Assembly (NCBI GenBank): GCA_022572355.1 | Contig: JACZWC010000032.1 | Span: 1-49,132, forward strand | Reading direction: 5' to 3' | Length of the DNA stretch: 49,132 bases | Origin: Bacteroidota bacterium | Lineage (GTDB): Bacteria > Bacteroidota > Bacteroidia > NORP154 | Shown: positions 41,256-49,132 of the stretch, piece after piece | Layout: every line of letters begins with the position of its first letter | Numbering within the stretch: the first letter of the stretch is position 1 | Translations under genes and position numbers: made by a program | Notes under the pieces: model-generated | The model's database searches: none | Seen by the model: only the letters and a program-made list of their open reading frames with translations | What the model was told of the DNA's origin: nothing

Positions 41256-41332
41256 CTTCGACTCCGCTCAGGGGCCGCTCTCAGTGCTCAGTTTCTAAAC
41301 AGAGAACGCTCGGACACTGAGCGGAGCCGAAG
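41256..41332. repeat. Inverted repeat between convergent genes (CTTCGACTCCGCTCAG type)
   Basis: CTTCGACTCCGCTCAG at 41256-41271 and CTGAGCGGAGCCGAAG at 41317-41332 are complementary at 15 of 16 positions. The element fills the gap between the desaturase and mfd ends and could stop transcription from both sides. The same core sequence is a familiar interspersed repeat of Bacteroidota genomes. Confidence 0.7.
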
Positions 41333-41344
41333 TGCCCGAACAAT

Positions 41345-44300
41345 TTAGACTGAAACGACATTTGGAGAACTGATAGCTCGCTCCAGCACCAGTTTTGCTT
41401 CTGCAATACTTCCAATTGACTGAACAACCAGGGTAAGGCGATCTTTTTGCTCCTTCATCTGGCAATTGCTGGCATTGAGTTGAATGTAGTTGAGCATTCT
41501 TGAAAAGGTATCAGACTTATAATAGTCAGACTCCTTATTGGCTATAAAGTATCCAATCATCTTTTCTTGCTTCAATACCAGCTTTTCAAATCCGCATTGC
41601 TTTGCGGCCCAACGCAGCTGAATAGTTTCTAGCAGGGCTTCTGATTGGGGTGGAAGTTGGCCAAAGCGATCTATGAGCATAATCCTGAATTTATTGAGGT
41701 CTTCGTCATTTTCAATGTCATTCAACTCTTTGTAAAGACTAAGTCTCTCTGTCACCGTGTTGATGTAGATGTCGGTAAAGAGAATTTCCATATCAGTTTC
41801 TATCTGGCAATCTTTTGCATAGCTGGTGGTTTCATTAGTGGAGGAGTCTCCCGCTTTTCTTACCTGGTCATCCTTAAACAAGTTAGAAAACTCTCCTTCT
41901 CTTAATTCATTTACGGCTTCATCTAAAATCTTATGATAGGTTTCAAATCCCAGCTCGTTAATATATCCGCTTTGTTCTGCTCCGAGCAGGTTTCCTGCAC
42001 CCCTGATATCTAAATCACGCATGGCAATGTTGAAACCGCTGCCAAGGTCTGAGAATTCTTCAATAGTTCTGAGTCGTTTCAACGCGTCGGTCGTTAACGT
42101 GGAGAAGGGAGGTGTTAGCAAATAACAAAATGCCTGTTTGTTCGATCTTCCAACGCGACCCCTCATCTGGTGTATGTCACTCAGTCCATGATGGTTGGCA
42201 TTGTTGATGATGATCGTATTGGCATTGGGAATATCTAAACCCGACTCAATAATAGTGGTAGCCACCAACACGTCGTATTCACCATCAATAAAATCTATCA
42301 TTACCTTCTCCAACCGCCTGCCTTCCATTTGGCCATGGCCTGTTACTACCCTTGCTTTCGGACATAACCCTTGAATCATCCCCGCAATTTCTTCTATGTT
42401 CTGAACGCGATTATGCACGAAAAATACTTGCCCTCCCCTGGCTACTTCATGCTCAATAGCCTCTTGAATAATCTCTTCGTTGTAAACGTGTAATTCTGTT
42501 TGAATGGGTTGCCGATTCGGCGGTGGTGTATTGATGACGGACAGATCACGGGCGCTCATGAGCGAAAATTGTAAAGTTCTGGGAATGGGCGTAGCTGTTA
42601 ACGTGAGCGTATCCACGTTTACCCGCAAGGATTTTAGTTTTTCTTTTGTGCTTACACCAAATTTCTGTTCCTCATCAATGATCAGCAATCCAAGATCCTT
42701 GAATTTGATGTCTTTACTGACCAACCGGTGCGTACCTATGATAATATCGGTTTTTCCGGATGCCAGATTTTGAATGCTCTCCTTTATCTGGGCAGCGCTT
42801 TTGAATCTATTCAGATAATCAATGTTGCAGGGAAACTCTTTCAACCGATTTCTGAGCGTGTTATAGTGCTGCATGGCCAGGATAGTGGTTGGCACCAGGA
42901 TGGCAACTTGCTTGCTATCGGTAACAGCCTTAAATGCTGCCCTAATAGCGATTTCAGTTTTTCCAAAACCTACGTCACCGCAGATCAACCGGTCCATAGG
43001 TATTTCGGATTCCATGTCTTTTTTGACATCTGCTGTTGCAGTAAACTGATCCGGTGTATCTTCAAACAAGAAGGAGGCTTCCAGCTCTGTCTGTAAATAT
43101 GAATCAGGTGAAAATTGAAATCCTTTTCTTGTCTTGCGCTCCGCATAGAGTTTAATAAGATCTTTTGCAATGTCTTTTACCTTCTTTTTGGTCCGCTGCT
43201 TTAGCTTCTTCCAGGCGGTGGAACCCAATTTGTCTATCCTGGGCTGATGCCCTTCTCTGCCTGCATACTTCGATATACGATGTAGGGAATGAATGCTAAC
43301 GTAAAGTATATCACCTTCTTTGTACACCAGCCTTATGGCTTCCTGTGGCTTGCCATTCACATCAATTTTCTCCAATCCTGCAAACTGGCCAATTCCGTGA
43401 TCGATGTGCACCACGTAATCGCCCTTTTGCAGATTCTTGAATTCTTTGAGCGAAATGGCCTGTTTTTTTGTGAAGCTGCTCTTTAACACCACCCTGTGAT
43501 AACGATTGAATATTTGATGATCTGTATAACACGCAATCTTCGCCTCATTATCGATAAATCCTTCATGGAGAGATAGTATCAAGGGTTCAAATAGTTGTGA
43601 ATACTTATGCATGTCATTGTCGTTGTCATGGTGTGAAACATCAGTTTTGTGATGTTTTACCGAGATGTCTTGAAATATCGCATACAACCTTTCGATTTGA
43701 TTGGCGCTATCAGAGAGAATAATGTTTTTGAAATTATCCTTCTGCTTCTCCGTCAGGTCCTGGAGCAGCATGTCAAACTGTTTATTGAAGGATGGCTGGG
43801 GTTTGGTTTTGAAATTGATTGTTGCTGTTGGCTCGAAGTGAAAGTGAGTACCAAATTCAAATATGGAATAGCCACCTTCTTCCAGGGCGGGTTGCTTCGT
43901 TTTGCTGAGTAGCTCATTCACCAGTTTGGCATCTTTAACCCATACAGTTGCTCTTGAATCCAGTAAGGAAAGAAAAGAAACCATGGCGTCTTGTGTAATA
44001 TTTTCCTGAAGATCTGGAATGAGGTTGACAGCTCCTTTTCTCACGATGGATATTTGCGTTTCCGGATCAAAAGTTCGGATAGATCCGATCATGTCACCTT
44101 CAAATTCGATTCTGTACGGGTGGTCGTTGGAATAAGAAAACACATCTACAATGCCACCTCTAACGGCAAATTTTCCCGGCTCGAATATGAAATCTGTCCT
44201 TTCAAAGCCCATTTCAAAGAGTTTGTCTATCAACGTATCCTGATCGATGTCCTGGGATCGATTGATGCCGAAAGAATTTTCTTTAAGATGAAGTTCAGAA

Positions 44301-44713
44301 ACTACTTTTTCCTTCAGCGCTTCCGGATAAGTAACAATAATTTTCTGTTGACTGTCGTCGTCGTTGTATGTTTTAATTTGATCGAAAACTTCAGTTCTTC
44401 TCAGCACATTGGCCTTGTCCATTACATCCTGCTTTCGGGAATTCTTGTAAGGTGAGGGAAAGAAAAATACCTTCTCTTGCCCAATCAATTGTAACAAGTC
44501 GTTGAAGAAATAAGTAGCTTCTTCCTCATGGGAGAGAATAATAAAGGCCAGACCGGGTGATTCATGCAATGATGTGGCACATATTATTGCATCAAGGGAG
44601 CCATTAATTCCTTTCAACTGCAGCACGGATGGAGAAGCCGATTCCACCCATTCTGAAATGGCACATGTGTGCGGGTCATTCCGGTAAATCTCTAAAAGAT
44701 CTACAGCTTTCAT
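41345..44713 (-). CDS. mfd: Transcription-repair coupling factor
   Basis: This 1122-residue ATP-dependent DNA translocase removes RNA polymerase stalled at lesions and recruits the UvrA/UvrB nucleotide-excision machinery. The N-terminal half has the UvrB-like domain (GGIVDVFSYSNDHPYRIEFEGD is partly visible from about residue 186). GDYVVHIDHGIGQFAGLEK starts the RNA-polymerase-interacting domain. The helicase core contains GDVGFGKTEIAIRAAF (Walker A), DEEQ, LTATPIPRTLQFSL and QMRGRVGRS. The TRCF domain follows. An unusual acidic/histidine-rich stretch (SHHDNDNDMHKYS, encoded near 43600-43640) precedes the conserved LSLHEGFID. It follows fbp on the same strand with a terminator between. Confidence 0.97.
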   Translation of the reverse strand: MKAVDLLEIYRNDPHTCAISEWVESASPSVLQLKGINGSLDAIICATSLHESPGLAFIILSHEEEATYFFNDLLQLIGQEKVFFFPSPYKNSRKQDVMDKANVLRRTEVFDQIKTYNDDDSQQKIIVTYPEALKEKVVSELHLKENSFGINRSQDIDQDTLIDKLFEMGFERTDFIFEPGKFAVRGGIVDVFSYSNDHPYRIEFEGDMIGSIRTFDPETQISIVRKGAVNLIPDLQENITQDAMVSFLSLLDSRATVWVKDAKLVNELLSKTKQPALEEGGYSIFEFGTHFHFEPTATINFKTKPQPSFNKQFDMLLQDLTEKQKDNFKNIILSDSANQIERLYAIFQDISVKHHKTDVSHHDNDNDMHKYSQLFEPLILSLHEGFIDNEAKIACYTDHQIFNRYHRVVLKSSFTKKQAISLKEFKNLQKGDYVVHIDHGIGQFAGLEKIDVNGKPQEAIRLVYKEGDILYVSIHSLHRISKYAGREGHQPRIDKLGSTAWKKLKQRTKKKVKDIAKDLIKLYAERKTRKGFQFSPDSYLQTELEASFLFEDTPDQFTATADVKKDMESEIPMDRLICGDVGFGKTEIAIRAAFKAVTDSKQVAILVPTTILAMQHYNTLRNRLKEFPCNIDYLNRFKSAAQIKESIQNLASGKTDIIIGTHRLVSKDIKFKDLGLLIIDEEQKFGVSTKEKLKSLRVNVDTLTLTATPIPRTLQFSLMSARDLSVINTPPPNRQPIQTELHVYNEEIIQEAIEHEVARGGQVFFVHNRVQNIEEIAGMIQGLCPKARVVTGHGQMEGRRLEKVMIDFIDGEYDVLVATTIIESGLDIPNANTIIINNANHHGLSDIHQMRGRVGRSNKQAFCYLLTPPFSTLTTDALKRLRTIEEFSDLGSGFNIAMRDLDIRGAGNLLGAEQSGYINELGFETYHKILDEAVNELREGEFSNLFKDDQVRKAGDSSTNETTSYAKDCQIETDMEILFTDIYINTVTERLSLYKELNDIENDEDLNKFRIMLIDRFGQLPPQSEALLETIQLRWAAKQCGFEKLVLKQEKMIGYFIANKESDYYKSDTFSRMLNYIQLNASNCQMKEQKDRLTLVVQSIGSIAEAKLVLERAISSPNVVSV

Positions 44714-44733
44714 AACAATTTAATATTGGGATA

Positions 44734-44767
44734 ATAAAAATCCAGTATAAAAACTATATGCTGGATT
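44734..44767 (-). terminator. Intrinsic terminator after fbp
   Basis: On the minus strand AATCCAG and CTGGATT pair perfectly, with additional A/T pairing inside, and are followed directly by TTTTATT. The first arm overlaps the fbp stop codon. This is a hairpin plus U-tract and should separate fbp transcription from mfd at least partly. Confidence 0.6.
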
Positions 44768-45785
44768 AACTGGTGGTTACTTCAGAATATTGTGCCAGGA
44801 GTTCTTCCGCAGTGGTCACCATCTCTTCAGATCCGATCAAGATAGGTACTCGCTGGTGGATCCCTTCGGGTTGAATTTCCAATATTCTTTTGCTCCCGTT
44901 CGAGGCCTTTCCTCCAGCTTGTTCGGCGATAAAAGCCAGTGGATTGCATTCATATAACAGTCGCAATTTTCCGGTTGGAGAGAATGCGGTGGTAGGATAG
45001 ATGAAGATGCCACCTTTGATCATATTCCTGTGGAAATCAGCTACCATTGAACCAATATATCTCAAAGAGTAAGGCCTGTTGGTTGCTTCATCTTCCTCCT
45101 GGCAATACTTGATATATTGCTTGATGCCTTCAGGAAAATGAACAAAATAACCTTGATTGATGGAATAGATCTTTCCGCACTTAGGAATCTTTATATCAGG
45201 ATGCGACAGGCAAAACTCTCCAATGGACGGATCCAGTGTGAAGCCATTTACACCTCTTCCGGTGGTATACACCAGCATAGATGAAGAACCGTAAATAATA
45301 TAACCCGCAGCGACCAATTCTGTTCCAGGCTGTAAGAAGTCATCTAAATCCGCAGGCCCCGATAAAGAGACTCTTCTGTAAATGGCAAAAATAGTTCCGG
45401 TTGATACATTGGAATCAATGTTTGAAGATCCATCTAATGGGTCGAACGCCACCACATATCTACCCACATCATCGCCGTTGCAAGTGATATGAATGATTTC
45501 TTCATTTTCTTCTGAAACCAATGCGCATACTTCATTTCCCGCTGTGAGTGCGGCTATAAACTGCTTATTGGCATATACATCCAGTTTCTGTACAACTTCT
45601 CCTTGAATATTCACTGAATCTGCTTCACCTAGGATATCGACCAAACCCGCCTTGTTTATTTCCCGGTTAACAATTTTCGCTGCAATAGAAATATCGCTCA
45701 ATAAGCGCGTCAGCTCTCCTTTGGCGTACTTAAAGTCAGCCTGGCGCTCTATAATGAATTCGGTAAGGGTTTTTACAGCTTTCAT
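44766..45785 (-). CDS. fbp: Class I fructose-1,6-bisphosphatase
   Basis: This 339-residue cytosolic gluconeogenic enzyme hydrolyses fructose 1,6-bisphosphate to fructose 6-phosphate. The metal-binding core [20 protein letters not shown] (about 110-130) is intact. The sugar-phosphate-binding region ([20 protein letters not shown] and [20 protein letters not shown]) is also complete. The start is ATG 45785. The upstream gap (45786-45948) shows only a 7-of-8 match to the -7 element (GATATTTG on the minus strand), so no promoter is called. Confidence 0.97.
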   Translation of the reverse strand: MKAVKTLTEFIIERQADFKYAKGELTRLLSDISIAAKIVNREINKAGLVDILGEADSVNIQGEVVQKLDVYANKQFIAALTAGNEVCALVSEENEEIIHITCNGDDVGRYVVAFDPLDGSSNIDSNVSTGTIFAIYRRVSLSGPADLDDFLQPGTELVAAGYIIYGSSSMLVYTTGRGVNGFTLDPSIGEFCLSHPDIKIPKCGKIYSINQGYFVHFPEGIKQYIKYCQEEDEATNRPYSLRYIGSMVADFHRNMIKGGIFIYPTTAFSPTGKLRLLYECNPLAFIAEQAGGKASNGSKRILEIQPEGIHQRVPILIGSEEMVTTAEELLAQYSEVTTS

Positions 45786-45948
45786 TCTTCTTTAGGATAG
45801 GTATATTTTGGAGTGCAAATATCGGATAATTAAATGGAATTTAGACGTAAGAGTTCCGTCGGTATTACTTTTTGATTCACCTAGGAAGTGTTTGTATCAA
45901 GGATGAGTTACTTACAGAATATAATCAGAAGAAGCGTTTTGTAAAGGA

Positions 45949-48900
45949 TTATTCCAGAGAGATTTTATAGATGTTATACGAATCATTCGTGATTAACTTC
46001 ATATAATAGAGTCCGGGAGCGTTTTCGCCCAAATCAAGTTCAAACTTACCTTGACGAATTCTTTTGTTAATAGGTTCAATGACTTTTTTCCCATTCATAT
46101 CATGTACACTTACTGTTACGTCTTTAATCGCCTCAAGAGTTACCTCAATATGAATTAAACCGCTTGTGGGGTTTGGATAAATCCTCCATATCAACCCTTC
46201 TCCTGGATTTGAAATAGCATTAATTCCAAAATAAATGGTATTCGATGCAGCTCTACAGCCGTTAGGGCTTTGCACTTCAACGTAATACTCGCCTGGTATT
46301 GAAGCGCCAATTATTTGCGCTATTGCGCCAGGTATAGCCATTCCATTGTAATACCATTGATAATTTGGCTGGTTAGTAGAAGTGATTATACTATCCATCA
46401 GAGTAACTACTGGAGGGTCCGGAGCATTTAATAAGTCTATTTGCACCACTGGGGAAATCTCAGAGCATCCATAGGAATTAGTAGTGGTGACATAATACTC
46501 GCCAGAATCGCTCACATATATTGTTTCATTCGTATCTCCAGTTGACCATAAATAGCCGTCATATCCGAGTACTGCAGACAACAATAGGCTATCATTATCG
46601 CAGACATTTGAAGATCCGGTGTAGCTGATTGTTGAAATGGGATTGGGATAGGTTATCACTTGAATTTGATCGGATGTTAGCTGGCAACCATTTGAATCTG
46701 TTAATGACACTTGGAAAAAGCCGAATTGATATACCACAATGCTTTGAGAAGTATATCCATTGGTCCATAAATATGTGTAGTTACTCATAGCCGTAAATAC
46801 AACGGAATCCCCATCACACATTGTGGTATTTCCACTGATGGAAATACTAATATCAGGTAATGCCCACACTTGTATCGATAAAGTATCACTTGGAAACGTA
46901 CCACAGGAGTTTCCTACCGTCACAAAATAAATACCCGTATTGAAAACACTTATGTTTTGAGAAGTATCGTTGGTAGACCATAGATATGAATCAGCAGTAG
47001 GGACAGTTACTACAGCAGAGTCACCAGAACAGAAATTTGAGTTGCCAAGAATAAAGCTTAGTCCGGGCGTGAGTAAGGTGTCCCTTGAATAATACAAACT
47101 CGGTGTGGTGATGACGCATCCAAAACTATTTACCGCAGAGACATTATAGAACCCCGCTGTATCAATAGTTATTGAATTTGATGTATCACCTGTAGACCAT
47201 AAGTATGATATTGCAGGATCCCCGCCAGCTGTTAGAACCAATGAGTCATTCAGGCAAAAACCTGTAAACCCGCCAGAAAGAACATTTATATCGAAATCTG
47301 AATATGCCACTTCAATTGTATCGGTGTCATATATGCAACCCCATGAGCCAACTTTCTTTACCTGAACCCAAAATGTACCAGAGTCACTGGTAATAATTGA
47401 ATCCGTGGTCTCACCCGTCGACCAATTATAATAATATCCAGGAGTTGCACTTAAAATAACTTCATCCCCGTTGCATACTGTTGTATCACTTACGGTTATA
47501 TAGGCATCAACCGCATTTGAAGGTAATTCTATGTAAAAACAACCAATATTATTGTTTTCATTGGGTTCCATCGTAGATCCCAAAGGGTTAAACTGGGTAG
47601 GTACATCCAATGAATAGTACAATACTGCTGCGGTGTCACATAGTTGGGTTGGGTATAAAATGCTAACAGTAACAACAGAGGTATCTCCAGGAGCTAGTAG
47701 ATCTTCTACCATGTTGACAGTCATATTGACGAGGGTGGTAAAGGTGTCTTGCTGAGTTACCCAAAAGAATTGAGTTGCAGCGTATCCTGTGTATTGATTG
47801 CCCGTGTTTGTAAACGAATAGGTTACCTCGAATTCCTGCGCTGTGTCAAGCACTACAATTGTATCACACGGAACTTCTAGGGCCATAAAATCACCAAAAA
47901 ATGGTCCTGTGGTGTTAATCGCGAAATTATCAATTCTAAAACCCTGAGTCTTCCCTGCGTTACCGAATGGTTCTACAACGCTGCTGAATTTGAATCTGAA
48001 GACTACATCTGATTGGTTGGCCAATATGCTTGAAGCATCATAAGTGGTCGGCTGAAACCAATTTTCAAATTTGCTCCAGCCTGGATTTCCGTCAAAATCA
48101 ACCAGATCTTGCAAATTGTACCAATTGTCGGAATTGGGATCATTATATATTCCCAAGAGATTCCAGGTGTTTCCGCCGTCCAGAGAATAATCTAAGTTGG
48201 CGCCATCCTTATCTTGCCCGCTGCCATAACTGCCCAAACAATAAAGGTTGAACCCAATATGCACCGTACTAATTCCCGTGAAGTCGAATGATGGAGATTC
48301 AAGATACCAGACAGGTACTGAATTGCTATAGAAAATTGCATCAATATTATCTGTATACCACTCAAATGATCTTCTTCCCGTTCCTCCCTCACCTGGAGCT
48401 ATTAAATGCCTCATTCGAAAATCAGGATTTGAACAATATGGTTTCCAACCGTGAACAACTGTATCATTAAACTCATTGAAATATGGATAGGAGCTCACGG
48501 AATCAAGCGCTAGTGGCCAGGCACCTATGTTATTAACCTCATCTGATTCAACCATTACATTCAGGGGATCAATTTCATATATAAGATATACGTAATTGGA
48601 AAGATTGGTAACCGGATAGGATGTTGTGATATAGTAAGCCATGTCCGGCCTCGTAGCTTCAATTATGTTAGTTCCTATAAACTGGTCAAAGCCGTCAAGC
48701 ACAGAGTCAATAGACAGGTAAAAATTGACGGTAGTGGAGTCCGAAATGTAATTTCCATCATTTTTAATCAGTATGTCAAAATTCACCAGGTTTTTAAGGG
48801 AACTGTACATTAATGCTTTCTTGTTGGCCACGGTAAGGTCATAGAATTTTTGTCTGATCTCGAAATTGTCAATTACTACCCCTTCGTCGCCATAATTGTA

Positions 48901-49132
48901 CATACCGCCGAGCGGTTCAACCGCATCGCTTACTGCTAAATTATACCGAAATTGAACTGCAGTCTGATTTTGTAAGAACTTCAAATCAAGAATATAGCGA
49001 GTGTTACGGAGATTGTCCTTGCCTTGAAACAGATAATGTACTTGGAAAACATCTTCTCTCACCTCTAGAAGCAAGCTTGATTTAAGACTATTATTGTTCA
49101 GGGAAGGGTAGTACCACGGTTTAAAGGAGAGG
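45949..49132 (-). CDS. Large T9SS-secreted protein with Ig-like repeats (5' end outside the window)
   Basis: The frame remains open to the right edge of the window, giving 1060 visible residues and no start. A TTG at 49074 is not a credible start, because the protein pattern continues upstream (SFKPWYYPSLNNN). A MAM or jelly-roll-like domain lies at about visible residues 215-410 (FDFTGISTVHIGF, FRIDNFAI). CARDB-like sandwiches flank it. At least five Ig-like repeats at about 545-900 share a YLWSTGDTS core and CxGDSxxxxA start. The last ~80 residues (IYPNPTSGLIHIE, APGLYYMKLIT) are a type A T9SS sorting domain. A catalytic domain may lie in the missing N-terminal part. The role is unknown; cell-surface or released adhesin or enzyme is plausible. 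Confidence 0.85.
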   Translation of the reverse strand, partial: LSFKPWYYPSLNNNSLKSSLLLEVREDVFQVHYLFQGKDNLRNTRYILDLKFLQNQTAVQFRYNLAVSDAVEPLGGMYNYGDEGVVIDNFEIRQKFYDLTVANKKALMYSSLKNLVNFDILIKNDGNYISDSTTVNFYLSIDSVLDGFDQFIGTNIIEATRPDMAYYITTSYPVTNLSNYVYLIYEIDPLNVMVESDEVNNIGAWPLALDSVSSYPYFNEFNDTVVHGWKPYCSNPDFRMRHLIAPGEGGTGRRSFEWYTDNIDAIFYSNSVPVWYLESPSFDFTGISTVHIGFNLYCLGSYGSGQDKDGANLDYSLDGGNTWNLLGIYNDPNSDNWYNLQDLVDFDGNPGWSKFENWFQPTTYDASSILANQSDVVFRFKFSSVVEPFGNAGKTQGFRIDNFAINTTGPFFGDFMALEVPCDTIVVLDTAQEFEVTYSFTNTGNQYTGYAATQFFWVTQQDTFTTLVNMTVNMVEDLLAPGDTSVVTVSILYPTQLCDTAAVLYYSLDVPTQFNPLGSTMEPNENNNIGCFYIELPSNAVDAYITVSDTTVCNGDEVILSATPGYYYNWSTGETTDSIITSDSGTFWVQVKKVGSWGCIYDTDTIEVAYSDFDINVLSGGFTGFCLNDSLVLTAGGDPAISYLWSTGDTSNSITIDTAGFYNVSAVNSFGCVITTPSLYYSRDTLLTPGLSFILGNSNFCSGDSAVVTVPTADSYLWSTNDTSQNISVFNTGIYFVTVGNSCGTFPSDTLSIQVWALPDISISISGNTTMCDGDSVVFTAMSNYTYLWTNGYTSQSIVVYQFGFFQVSLTDSNGCQLTSDQIQVITYPNPISTISYTGSSNVCDNDSLLLSAVLGYDGYLWSTGDTNETIYVSDSGEYYVTTTNSYGCSEISPVVQIDLLNAPDPPVVTLMDSIITSTNQPNYQWYYNGMAIPGAIAQIIGASIPGEYYVEVQSPNGCRAASNTIYFGINAISNPGEGLIWRIYPNPTSGLIHIEVTLEAIKDVTVSVHDMNGKKVIEPINKRIRQGKFELDLGENAPGLYYMKLITNDSYNIYKISLE

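Overview
The window is a chromosomal segment of a member of the Bacteroidota, probably a flavobacterial-type gliding or surface-active bacterium. The evidence is direct. There are several secreted proteins with type IX secretion system (T9SS) C-terminal sorting domains, two PorP/SprF-like outer-membrane proteins, a PorE-like OmpA lipoprotein, DUF4271 and DUF5777 proteins, Bacteroidota-style promoter motifs (TAnnTTTG), and palindromic repeats at gene ends. I see no rRNA, tRNA, CRISPR array or phage genes.

Layout. 1-125: right end of an IS3-family element, followed by a GC-rich hairpin. 213-1214 (-): glyceraldehyde-3-phosphate dehydrogenase. 1450-1815: small TfoX-like protein. 1972-18780 (+): a ~16.8 kb probable operon behind a canonical Bacteroidota promoter. 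It encodes a 2054-aa multidomain secreted protein (type A sorting domain), then two pairs of 'type B sorting-domain protein + PorP/SprF', then the PorE-like protein. 18861-19229 (-): a DUF559 nuclease bracketed by palindromic repeats. 19374-21050 (-): a paralogue of the 651-aa operon protein that carries a different class of sorting domain. 21157-24946 (+): the haem operon hemA, hemC-hemD fusion and hemB.

24947-25288: no intact gene. It holds interspersed repeats and a 57-bp remnant of the 3' end of an acyl-CoA dehydrogenase gene. 25289-26467 (-): glutaryl-CoA-dehydrogenase-like protein. 26615-28569 (+): haem-c lipoprotein, YceI protein and DUF5777 beta-barrel. 28570-32795 (+): DUF4271, a second HemD, rnpA, yidD and an S41 protease. 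32882-37437: surface-polysaccharide genes (O-antigen ligase, GT9, GT4, GT2). 37439-38332 (+): MeaB-type GTPase.

38350-~40000: an island transcribed against its neighbours. It has a RelE/ParE-type toxin-antitoxin pair and a gene broken by an in-frame amber codon, separated by attC-like repeats. It looks like a small integron-cassette array without an integrase in view. 40117-41226 (+): fatty-acid desaturase. 41345-45785 (-): mfd and class I fbp. 45949-49132 (-): a large T9SS secreted protein cut by the window edge.

The dominant theme is T9SS export of large adhesive proteins with their outer-membrane partners, next to envelope polysaccharide and haem functions. The parts most worth following are the cassette-like island, the sorting-domain swap between two paralogues, the repeat-flanked DUF559 nuclease, the palindrome just upstream of hemA, and the acyl-CoA dehydrogenase tail remnant.
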